Source: Deltaproteobacteria bacterium (GTDB taxonomy: Bacteria; Desulfobacterota; Syntrophia; Syntrophales; Smithellaceae). Taken from it: a DNA stretch of 26,500 bases. Below are positions 1-6,985 of this stretch, in pieces. The translations under genes and the position numbers were made by a program. Where the stretch lies: assembly GCA_011046295.1 (NCBI GenBank), contig DSAV01000099.1, positions 1 through 26,500 of the forward strand, in the 5' to 3' direction. How positions within the stretch are numbered: position 1 is the first letter of the stretch; the number at the start of each line of letters is the position of its first letter. The notes under the pieces are model-generated. The model searched no databases, was not told the DNA's origin, and saw only the letters and a list, made by a program, of their open reading frames with translations.

Positions 1-1
1 A

Positions 2-469
2 TACCATCCTTTGTGGATAAGTATTCATATAACCCATCCGGATGAGTTGACGCCCGAGATGAGCGCCGCCTGTATCCGCCTGGCCGACGCGGGAATTCCA
101 CTGGGCAGTCAGACCGTTCTTCTGGCCGGTATTAATGATGATGTTTCCACGATGACGCGACTGGTACAAGGTCAGCTCCAGATTCGTGTGCGTCCTTACT
201 ATCTTTATCAATGCGATCCGATTCCCGGCTCTTCGCATTTCCGCACACCGATCAGCAAAGGCCTGGAAATCATCCGTGGACTGCGCGGGTATACAACCGG
301 CTACGCTGTGCCGACTTATGTGGTCGACGCGCCCGGCGGAGGCGGAAAAATTCCTCTGCTTCCCGAATATGCCATAGGCTGGGATAAAGGCGACCTTGTC
401 CTGCGCAATTATGAAGGAAATATATTCCGTTATCCCGACAATCATGATGAGTTTAAGGATATACACTAG
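2..469 (+). CDS. kamA: KamA-family radical SAM aminomutase (lysine 2,3-aminomutase-like), C-terminal part
   Basis: The gene is cut by the left edge; about 155 codons are visible, starting in frame at base 2 and ending with TAG. KamA enzymes use radical SAM chemistry and PLP to move the alpha-amino group of lysine, or glutamate in some relatives, to the beta position. The visible part carries the family's C-terminal signatures: HITHPDEL, a segment reading GSQTVLLAGIND, the RPYYLYQCD strand, HFRTP, and the glycine-rich VDAPGGGGKIP motif near the PLP-binding end. The radical SAM CxxxCxxC motif would lie upstream and cannot be seen. Lysine is the likeliest substrate by family, but glutamate 2,3-aminomutases share these motifs. 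An ATP-grasp gene begins about 33 bp downstream, so the gene probably heads or belongs to an operon with the next three genes. Confidence 0.9.
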   Translation, partial: YHPLWISIHITHPDELTPEMSAACIRLADAGIPLGSQTVLLAGINDDVSTMTRLVQGQLQIRVRPYYLYQCDPIPGSSHFRTPISKGLEIIRGLRGYTTGYAVPTYVVDAPGGGGKIPLLPEYAIGWDKGDLVLRNYEGNIFRYPDNHDEFKDIH

Positions 470-502
470 CCGGCGGCGGGAAGCGGACAGCTCTGATTGA
501 GT

Positions 503-1489
503 ATGACCATTAAAAAACTCAAGATCGGCCTGACCTATGATTTGCGCGAGGATTATTTAAAAGAAGGATACTCTCTCGAGGAAACAGCCGAATTCGACCT
601 CCCCGATACAATTGAAGCTCTGGAAAACGTTATCCGGGATATCGGCCATCAGCCCGATAGAATCGGCAACGTCAAGGCGCTGGTGCGCCGCCTGGCGGCC
701 GGAGACAAATGGGAGCTTATTTTCAATATCGCCGAGGGACTGCATGGCTTCGGACGCGAAGCTCAGGTTCCCGCCATTCTTGACGCCTTTGGTATTCCGT
801 ATACTTTTGCCGGACCGTTGGGACAGGCTCTTACGCTGCATAAAGGCATGACCAAACATATCGTCCGTGATTTGGGTGTTCCCACCCCGGATTTTTTTGT
901 TGCGGAATCCGCGGATGACCTGTCGCAAATAAAACTGCCTTACCCTCTTTTTGCCAAACCGGTTGCCGAAGGCACGGGAAAAGGCGTTACTTCTGCGTCT
1001 AAAATCACCGGCGAAACACAACTTAGGGAAGTATGCACCATGCTGCTGGGCAAATTCGGCCAACCGGTTATCGTGGAAGAATATCTGCCCGGACGCGAAT
1101 TTACCGTGGGAATTCTGGGAACCGGGAAAAACGCGCGCGCGCTGGGCGCGCTGGAAATAATCCTGCTGGCAGAGGCGGAACTGGATGCTTATTCCTATGA
1201 GAACAAGGAACATTATGAAAATCTCGTGGATTATAAACTTGTGGACGATGCGCAGGCCCGTCAGGCCATGGAAACAGCTTTAAGGGCGTGGCGCGGACTG
1301 AACCTGAAAGACGCCGGCCGCATTGATTTGCGCTGTGATGCCAACGGGGTGCCCAATTTTATTGAGGTAAATGCCCTGGCCGGGTTGAATCCCGTGCGCT
1401 CTGACTTACCCATTCTATGCAAGAGCTTGGGCATGAAATATCATGAATTAATCAGCGCTATAATCGATTCGGCGCTTCAGCCCGGGTAA
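503..1489 (+). CDS. D-alanine-D-alanine ligase-like ATP-grasp enzyme (first copy)
   Basis: This is an ATP-grasp carboxylate-amine ligase of the Ddl type, about 328 residues. Visible Ddl landmarks are the EGLHGFGREAQVPAILDAFG segment in the N-terminal half, an ATP-lid region KPVAEGTGKGV, the strand VEEYLPGREFTVGIL, and the metal and substrate end RIDLR...FIEVNALAGLNP followed by SDLP. Such enzymes form an acyl-phosphate and join it to an amine, usually making a dipeptide. ATG at 503 is preferred; an in-frame TTG at 497 would add two residues. It sits between the aminomutase and a second, divergent ATP-grasp gene. That context, and the absence of mur or fts genes, argues that it is not the housekeeping peptidoglycan Ddl. 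The true substrates are unknown. Confidence 0.85.
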   Translation: MTIKKLKIGLTYDLREDYLKEGYSLEETAEFDLPDTIEALENVIRDIGHQPDRIGNVKALVRRLAAGDKWELIFNIAEGLHGFGREAQVPAILDAFGIPYTFAGPLGQALTLHKGMTKHIVRDLGVPTPDFFVAESADDLSQIKLPYPLFAKPVAEGTGKGVTSASKITGETQLREVCTMLLGKFGQPVIVEEYLPGREFTVGILGTGKNARALGALEIILLAEAELDAYSYENKEHYENLVDYKLVDDAQARQAMETALRAWRGLNLKDAGRIDLRCDANGVPNFIEVNALAGLNPVRSDLPILCKSLGMKYHELISAIIDSALQPG

Positions 1490-1503
1490 TTAGTTTTTTG
1501 CGT

Positions 1504-2502
1504 ATGAAAAAAATAGCGATCCTGCACAGCGACGTTACGGCCGGCTCATCCAAAGATGAAATTGACTGCCTTGAGCAGGCGCGCGCGATATCACAGGCGT
1601 TACGAAGCTTGGATTATGAGTGCGCGCTTTTGCCTTTTTCGCTCGACCTCAAACAGACAATGGATAAGCTCAATACTCTGAAGCCGGACGTTGTTTTCAA
1701 TATCGTGGAAACCGTGGGAGGCAGGGGCAGCCTGGTTTATTTTTCCCCCGCCATACTTGACGCCATGCAATTTCCTTATACGGGCTGCGGGACAAGGGCA
1801 ATGTGGGAAACATCGAATAAACCCCTGTCCAAAACAATCATGCGCCGGGCGGGCATCGCCACGCCGGACTGGATAACTCCGGACAGCCCAAAGCTTACAT
1901 CAGCACCGGCGCCCACATATATTATCAAGTCTTCCTGGGAACATGCCTCCATCGGCCTGAGTCCGGATTCTCTGGTGAGTCACAGCGGCATAAAAAACCT
2001 TTTAAAGGAAATCAGCGCGCGCAGGGAAAAGCTCGGCGGGGAGAGTTATGCCGAAGCTTACATCGACGGGCGGGAATTTAATATTTCCCTCCTCTCCTCC
2101 CCGTCAGGCGTAAAAGCGCTGCCGGCGGCCGAAATCATTTTTCAAAACTACGCTCCCGGCAAGCCGAAACTGGTTGATTACAATGCAAAATGGGAGGAAA
2201 ATTCTTTTGAATACAACAATACCCTCCGGACCTATGATTTCACGCGGTCCGACGATAAACTGCTCAAACATCTGCGCGAAATCAGCATCCGCTGCTGGGA
2301 GGTTTTCGGCCTGCGCGGATACGCCCGCGTGGATTTCCGTGTTGACAGCAATAATAAGCCATGGGTTCTGGAAATAAACGCCAATCCGTGCCTTTCACAG
2401 GATGCCGGATTTGCCGCGGCGCTGGAAGAAGCAAAAATAGAATATCCGGAGGCGATGGAGATGATTGTCGCCGACGCCCTGAGGGAAAAGAGATTTACAT
2501 GA
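1504..2502 (+). CDS. Second D-Ala-D-Ala ligase-like ATP-grasp enzyme
   Basis: An ATP-grasp ligase of about 332 residues, clearly diverged from its upstream neighbour. It has the matching landmarks FNIVETVGGRGS, PAILDAMQFPYTGCG, an ATP-lid segment IIKSSWEHASIGL, AYIDGREFNISLL, and the terminal ARVDFRVDSNNKPWVLEINANPC split as RVDFR and LEINANPC. The final LEINANP motif supplies metal-binding acidic and Asn residues in this superfamily, so the protein looks active. ATG at 1504 is chosen over an in-frame TTG at 1498. It begins 14 bp after the first ligase and its TGA overlaps the ATG of the acetyltransferase (ATGA), which indicates translational coupling. Two different ligases in series suggest either two successive amide bonds or different partners. 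Substrate is not assignable from sequence. Confidence 0.85.
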   Translation: MKKIAILHSDVTAGSSKDEIDCLEQARAISQALRSLDYECALLPFSLDLKQTMDKLNTLKPDVVFNIVETVGGRGSLVYFSPAILDAMQFPYTGCGTRAMWETSNKPLSKTIMRRAGIATPDWITPDSPKLTSAPAPTYIIKSSWEHASIGLSPDSLVSHSGIKNLLKEISARREKLGGESYAEAYIDGREFNISLLSSPSGVKALPAAEIIFQNYAPGKPKLVDYNAKWEENSFEYNNTLRTYDFTRSDDKLLKHLREISIRCWEVFGLRGYARVDFRVDSNNKPWVLEINANPCLSQDAGFAAALEEAKIEYPEAMEMIVADALREKRFT

Positions 2503-2990
2503 CAAGTAAGAACGTAACATACAGACAGGAAATAAAACAATCCGATATCGCGGCAATTAAAGAAATTGTCAGCTCCAGCGGTTTTTTTTCCGCGGCGGAA
2601 ATCGAAATAGCCATTGAACTGGCGCAAGACAAACTTGACTGCGGCCACGACAGCTCCTACCGGTTCTTATTCGCCCAAAAAGAGGGGGCGGTTGCCGGTT
2701 ACACCTGCTGGGGGTTTATCCCGGCCACAATCGGCAGTATCGACCTGTACTGGATTGCCGTGCACAAGGATAGCCGCGGCAGCGGTTTGGGCAAACAACT
2801 TCTTGCCGAAACGGAAAAGCTCATCCGGCAGGCAGGGGGACGCCAAATTTACGCTGAAACATCATCACGCGGCCAATACCTGCCGACACGCCGTTTCTAC
2901 GAAGTTTGCGGTTATCAGCAAGGCGCCTTTCTGCAAGATTTTTACGCTCCGGGCGATGGCAAAATCATTTTCGTCAAAACCATCAAATAA
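2499..2990 (+). CDS. GNAT-family N-acetyltransferase in the KamA/ATP-grasp operon
   Basis: A GNAT acyltransferase of 163 residues, normal length for a single-domain member. Its acetyl-CoA pyrophosphate-binding motif is visible as DSRGSGLGKQLL near residues 93-104, followed by the usual C-terminal RRFYEVCGYQ strand-helix. The ATG at 2499 overlaps the stop of the preceding ligase by 4 bp; a longer upstream frame runs inside the ligase and is rejected. Known parallels are AblB, which acetylates beta-lysine made by lysine 2,3-aminomutase, and the GNAT/ATP-grasp pairing used for N-acetylglutaminylglutamine amide. By inference this protein caps an amino group on the product of the operon. The exact acceptor is unknown. 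Confidence 0.85.
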   Translation: MTSKNVTYRQEIKQSDIAAIKEIVSSSGFFSAAEIEIAIELAQDKLDCGHDSSYRFLFAQKEGAVAGYTCWGFIPATIGSIDLYWIAVHKDSRGSGLGKQLLAETEKLIRQAGGRQIYAETSSRGQYLPTRRFYEVCGYQQGAFLQDFYAPGDGKIIFVKTIK

Positions 2991-3021
2991 CCCGGCGAAA
3001 AGTTATTTAATTGAACCAGGT

Positions 3022-3074
3022 AAATCTCCCTTACCCTTCTTTGATATCAGCCAAAACAGCGACGGAGATTTTTT
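3022..3074 (+). terminator. Possible weak terminator after the GNAT gene
   Basis: AAATCTCC (3022-3029) is complementary to GGAGATTT (3064-3071), followed by TTTATT. The 34-nt loop is long for an intrinsic terminator, so this is only a candidate for the end of the kamA-GNAT transcript. Confidence 0.25.
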
Positions 3075-3159
3075 ATTATTAGTTTTTTTCACTTGGGTTC
3101 TTTGGGCTTAATCGTTTTGCAAAATAATATTGATATTTTTCAATTTTTACCGTATTTCT

Positions 3160-3186
3160 TTGACGTGGATATAGGGTTTGTAAAAT
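3160..3186 (+). promoter_or_regulatory. Possible promoter for the PLP decarboxylase
   Basis: TTGACG (3160-3165) and TAAAAT (3181-3186) are separated by 15 bp, slightly short for sigma-70. The site lies 20 bp before the ATG, in an AT-rich gap of 216 bp that contains no gene. It suggests the decarboxylase can be transcribed separately from the upstream operon. Confidence 0.3.
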
Positions 3187-3206
3187 TTTAACGGAAGATT
3201 ACGCGC

Positions 3207-4472
3207 ATGAAAAAAAAATTAACTCCTTTCACCAAGAAACAGCTGGAAAAAATAATTGAAACGCATCCCACGCCTTTTCACATTTATGACGAAAAGGCCA
3301 TCAAGGAAAATGCGCGTACCTTGAAAACAACTTTTTCCTGGAATGAAGGCTTCAAGGAGTTTTTTGCCGTTAAAGCCGCCCCAAACCCTTATCTTATGAA
3401 GATTCTCCATAAAGAAGGTTTCGGCGCTGATTGCAGTTCTCTTGCCGAATTGCTTCTGGCGCAAAAAGCGGGAATAACAGGAGAGGAAATCATGTTTTCC
3501 TCCAACGACACACCGTCAGAGGAATTTATAAAAGCCCGGGAAATAAACGCCACGATCAATTTGGATGACATATCGCATATCGCGTTTCTGGAAAAGCACG
3601 CCGGCCTGCCGGAAATCATTTGTATGCGCTACAATCCCGGCCCCTTAAAAAAGGGGAACGTCATTATCGGACATCCGGAAGAGGCGAAATACGGATTCAC
3701 CCGCGAGCAATTATTCGAAGGGTACAAAATATGCAAAGTAAAAGGAGTCAATCGCTTCGGCATTCACGCCATGGTTGCCTCCAATGAACTGAACGCCGAT
3801 TATTTTGTCGAAACCGCCGAAATTTTGTTTGAACTGGTCGCGGAAATTTCCCAAATGCTGGGCATCCGTTTTGAATTTGTCAATCTCAGCGGAGGAGTGG
3901 GCATTCCGTACATTCCCGAACAGGAACCTATCGACCTTGAAGCTTTGAGCCGCGGCGTCAAGGAAAAATATGAATCCATTATCATCGCGGGAGGCTTAGG
4001 GCCGCTGAAAATATTTACCGAATGCGGCCGCTACATTACCGGGCCTTACGGCTACCTTGTTTCGCGCGTATTGCACATCAAAGATACTTACAAGAAATTC
4101 GCCGGACTGGATGCCAGTATGGCCAATCTGATGCGTCCTGCCATTTACGGGGCATATCACCACATCACAGTCATGGGTAAAGAAAATGAGCCGCACAACA
4201 TTGCCTACGATGTCACAGGTTCTCTTTGCGAAAACAACGACAAATTCGCCATTGACCGCCTCCTGCCCGAACTAGAACCAGGAGATATCGTCGTCATTCA
4301 CGACACGGGAGCGCACGGCCATGCCATGGGTTTCAACTACAACGGCAAGCTGCGCTCGGCGGAATTGCTGCTAAGAGATAACGGCAGCGTCATGCAGATA
4401 CGGCGCGCCGAAACCATTGATGACTACTTTGCCACGCTTGATTTTACCTCTTTAGCCTCATTCAAGGTTTAA
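3207..4472 (+). CDS. Diaminopimelate decarboxylase-like fold-III PLP enzyme
   Basis: A 421-residue PLP-dependent decarboxylase of the alanine racemase/ornithine decarboxylase fold. The PLP lysine is K56 in FFAVKAAPNPY, followed by GADCSSLAEL. ECGR at 272-275 matches the EPGR loop that holds the PLP phosphate, LDASMANLMRPAIYGAYHH matches the family's aspartate-containing strand, and CEN at 341-343 gives the catalytic Cys from the second subunit. The C-terminal GFNYNGKLRSAELL and IRRAE segments are as in LysA. Known function of the family is meso-diaminopimelate to lysine, with relatives acting on carboxynorspermidine or ornithine. A weak Shine-Dalgarno GGAAG precedes the ATG. Its place after an aminomutase and ligases suggests either lysine supply for KamA or decarboxylation of a pathway intermediate. 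Confidence 0.82.
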   Translation: MKKKLTPFTKKQLEKIIETHPTPFHIYDEKAIKENARTLKTTFSWNEGFKEFFAVKAAPNPYLMKILHKEGFGADCSSLAELLLAQKAGITGEEIMFSSNDTPSEEFIKAREINATINLDDISHIAFLEKHAGLPEIICMRYNPGPLKKGNVIIGHPEEAKYGFTREQLFEGYKICKVKGVNRFGIHAMVASNELNADYFVETAEILFELVAEISQMLGIRFEFVNLSGGVGIPYIPEQEPIDLEALSRGVKEKYESIIIAGGLGPLKIFTECGRYITGPYGYLVSRVLHIKDTYKKFAGLDASMANLMRPAIYGAYHHITVMGKENEPHNIAYDVTGSLCENNDKFAIDRLLPELEPGDIVVIHDTGAHGHAMGFNYNGKLRSAELLLRDNGSVMQIRRAETIDDYFATLDFTSLASFKV

Positions 4473-4598
4473 CCGCGGGCTTTTTCTGCCTGCGGATAAA
4501 ATCTCCCGCGCGGATAAATTCCCACAAATCTCTTCAAAAACATTTTGTAATTAACTCCAGGCAGTTTCACGCCGGCCGGTAAGTTGAAACAAGAATTA
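4473..4598. other. Intergenic region between the decarboxylase and CHASE2 genes
   Basis: No gene was found. CCGCGGGC (4473-4480) and GCCTGCGG (4488-4495) can form an 8-bp stem right after the stop codon, but no T-tract follows, so it is at best a weak or factor-aided terminator. Confidence 0.3.
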
Positions 4599-4626
4599 TT
4601 GCAATATTCTCAGAGGCTATGATAAT
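4599..4626 (+). promoter_or_regulatory. Possible promoter for the CHASE2 gene
   Basis: TTGCAA (4599-4604) and GATAAT (4621-4626) have a 16-bp spacer. The predicted start site would leave a leader of about 60 nt before the ATG at 4692. Confidence 0.33.
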
Positions 4627-4691
4627 AATGCTTAAGATCTTTGGATGTCCGCGTGTTTTGCCGGCTGCCTTAGCATCCGCAGGTAGGCGAT

Positions 4692-6035
4692 ATGAGAAAA
4701 ATAAAAGAATCGACATTTTCTGATTTTCGTCACGGTATTATCCTGACACTTCTGGGTCTGCTCATCGCTTTATTCTTCTGGCCTCCCCTCGAAAGAATAG
4801 AATACAGCCTTTATGATGTAGGCGCGCGTCTGCGCGTAAAGTCATCCGTAGCGCCGGTGGCAGTTATCGCCATCGACGAAAAAAGCATAGCAAATTTCGG
4901 ACCGTGGCCTTGGCCACGTTCTTATATCGGTTTTATGATTGACCTTCTGGACGCTTATGATGCCAGAGTAATCGGCCTGGACATCATTTATTCGGATAAA
5001 GACATGAACCGCGGCTTGAAAGAAGTTCTTAACATTATTCAAACAATTGAAGATAACCCCCAGTATTCCAAAAAAAACATCAGCACGATAATTTTGCTTG
5101 CGGCGCTCAAAGACGCGGAAAAAAGGCTCGATAATGACGCGATTCTGGCAGACTCGCTTGCCATGAGCGATAAGGTTATCCTGCCGCTGCATTTCAACTT
5201 GGGCAGGGAGAAAAATCACGCTTTTGACGTTTTGCCTGATTTTATCGCGCAGAATGCTTTGTTTCCCTTTTGGCCGGACAACAGCTTGCCGGCGTATGAG
5301 ATGACTGCGCCGCTCGATATATTTTCCCGAAACGCCCAAAGGCTGGGACATATGAACATCGTTGCCGATAGTGACGGAACTGTGCGCAGCGACACTGTTT
5401 TCATAAAATATGGCAATTATATATTTCCTTCCCTGGCGCTGCAGCTCGCACTGGCATATTTCAACATAGATTTGCGTGACATAGACATGGAGAACGGCTT
5501 GAATTTAGGGCCAACAACAATCCCCCTGGTTGACGGCAAAAAAATGCTTATAACGTATAAAACCGACATACCTTATTATTCGTTTCTGGAAGTCATTAAC
5601 AAAACAATACCCGCCGAGGCATTCAAAGACAAAGTTGTTATTATCGCGCCCAGCACCGTTGCATTGGGAGACTTACAGGTAACTCCCGCCACGCACAATG
5701 TTCCTTCAGTAAAAATAATTGCCAATTCTGTCGATAATATTTTAACCAATGATTTTATAACCCGCCCCGACTGGGCATATTCGCTGGAATTAATGCTGAT
5801 TTTTTTCTTCGGGCTTTATGTTGCTCTTGTCGTTCCGCGCCTCAGAGTCAGCATCAGCGCTGTTTTATCTGCTTTGCTTCTGGCTGCTTCTCTGGCAACG
5901 GGCGTGTACTTTATGGCCGTTTACGGCTACTGGATTAAGGCAGTTTATCCTTCGCTTGTTCTGCTGATTGGTTATGCCATTATCATCTCCAAGAGGTATC
6001 AGCTTATTTACAAAGACAGGCATGCCCCCAAATAA
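4692..6035 (+). CDS. CHASE2-domain membrane sensor protein without an output domain
   Basis: A 447-residue membrane protein. An N-terminal helix (about residues 15-33) leads into an extracytoplasmic CHASE2 domain, recognised by the opening ERIEYSLYDVGARLR, the strand VAVIAIDEKS, the GPWPWPRS motif and the VIGLDIIYSDKD segment. Three membrane helices close the protein (about residues 358-440). In known CHASE2 proteins this sensor is followed by a histidine kinase, adenylate/guanylate cyclase or Ser/Thr kinase domain. Here the protein stops about 15 residues after the last helix, and no continuing frame was seen downstream. It may therefore signal through a partner or be a truncated receptor. 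CHASE2 ligands are unknown. The gene stands alone, 110 bp before murI. Confidence 0.85.
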   Translation: MRKIKESTFSDFRHGIILTLLGLLIALFFWPPLERIEYSLYDVGARLRVKSSVAPVAVIAIDEKSIANFGPWPWPRSYIGFMIDLLDAYDARVIGLDIIYSDKDMNRGLKEVLNIIQTIEDNPQYSKKNISTIILLAALKDAEKRLDNDAILADSLAMSDKVILPLHFNLGREKNHAFDVLPDFIAQNALFPFWPDNSLPAYEMTAPLDIFSRNAQRLGHMNIVADSDGTVRSDTVFIKYGNYIFPSLALQLALAYFNIDLRDIDMENGLNLGPTTIPLVDGKKMLITYKTDIPYYSFLEVINKTIPAEAFKDKVVIIAPSTVALGDLQVTPATHNVPSVKIIANSVDNILTNDFITRPDWAYSLELMLIFFFGLYVALVVPRLRVSISAVLSALLLAASLATGVYFMAVYGYWIKAVYPSLVLLIGYAIIISKRYQLIYKDRHAPK

Positions 6036-6145
6036 AAGTGTCTTTTTTTATGGCTCTGTTTAGAGCTCTGTGATACAGCTACTTGGAATTGTATTCGCCG
6101 GAGCTTCCCGCTTCGCGTTTATTTTTGTGGGAGTTGATACAACCT

Positions 6146-6949
6146 GTGAAAAATAATAAAGCCATAGCGGTTTTTGATTCCGGTATTGGAGGATTGACGG
6201 TTGTCAGTTCCCTGATGAAGCGCCTGCCTGGCGAAAATATAATTTATTTCGGAGACACGGCGCGCGTGCCTTACGGCATTAAATCCGTCGAGACCATCAA
6301 CAGATACGCCGCACAAATTACCAAGTTTCTGACGCAAAAAGAGGTCAAGTTATTAATTGTCGCCTGTAATACAATGGCGGCGGTTGCTTTTCAGACAATC
6401 AAGGATTTATCGGGTGTGCCCGTCCTGGAGGTAATTGACGCCGGCGCCCGCAATGCCGTCGCGCAAACGCGCGCCAAAGCCATAGGTGTTATCGGCACGC
6501 CGGCAACTATCAATTCAAACGCTTATGCCCGCGCTATTCGTCTTCTTGACAGCAAGGTAAAAATTTTTTCGCAGGCCTGCCCTCTTTTCGTGCCTTTGGT
6601 GGAAGAAGGCTGGATAAATCACCCGGCGACAAAGCTCATCGCACGGGAATATTTAAAGCCGGTCCTGGACGAGAAAATAGACACGCTTGTTCTGGGTTGC
6701 ACTCATTACCCTCTTCTAAAACCGCTGCTCCAGGAAGCGGTGGGAGGAAAAATAAAGCTTATCGATTCCGCCGAAGCAATGGCGGATATCGCCGCACAAC
6801 TCATCGAAAAGCAGAAAATCAGCAATGATGCGAACGCTGCTCCCGAATATCATTTTTATGTGAGTGATGTGCCTTACCGGTTTCAGGCCATCGGAGAAAA
6901 ATTTCTCGGGCGTAAATTTGACCAGGTTAAACTGGTCAGCTTGCAATAA
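6146..6949 (+). CDS. murI: Glutamate racemase MurI
   Basis: This enzyme converts L-glutamate to D-glutamate for peptidoglycan, in the cytoplasm and without a cofactor. The N-terminus reads KAIAVFDSGIGGLTVV with the conserved Asp11-Ser12, FGDTARVPYG follows, and the two catalytic cysteines are visible as C74 in IVACNT and C185 in LVLGCTHYPL. The length of 267 residues is typical. A GTG start at 6146 is chosen because it places the FDSGIGG motif at the usual distance and has GGGAG about 12 bp upstream. The open frame extends back to a TTG at 6083, but that would add about 21 residues with no family match. The ThyX-like gene follows after 36 bp, so murI probably begins the 6146-11104 transcription unit. 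Confidence 0.93.
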   Translation: MKNNKAIAVFDSGIGGLTVVSSLMKRLPGENIIYFGDTARVPYGIKSVETINRYAAQITKFLTQKEVKLLIVACNTMAAVAFQTIKDLSGVPVLEVIDAGARNAVAQTRAKAIGVIGTPATINSNAYARAIRLLDSKVKIFSQACPLFVPLVEEGWINHPATKLIAREYLKPVLDEKIDTLVLGCTHYPLLKPLLQEAVGGKIKLIDSAEAMADIAAQLIEKQKISNDANAAPEYHFYVSDVPYRFQAIGEKFLGRKFDQVKLVSLQ

Positions 6950-6985
6950 AGAGCGGAGGCTCTGCCAAATAAGGACGATATAATC

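Noticed and set aside
4473..4495. Hairpin immediately after the decarboxylase stop
   Set aside because: A stem of 8 bp with a G-U pair but no T-tract follows, so it is not called as an intrinsic terminator.
6083..6145. N-terminal extension of murI from a TTG at 6083
   Set aside because: The extra residues do not fit the family; the GTG at 6146 gives normal spacing to FDSGIGG and has a ribosome site.
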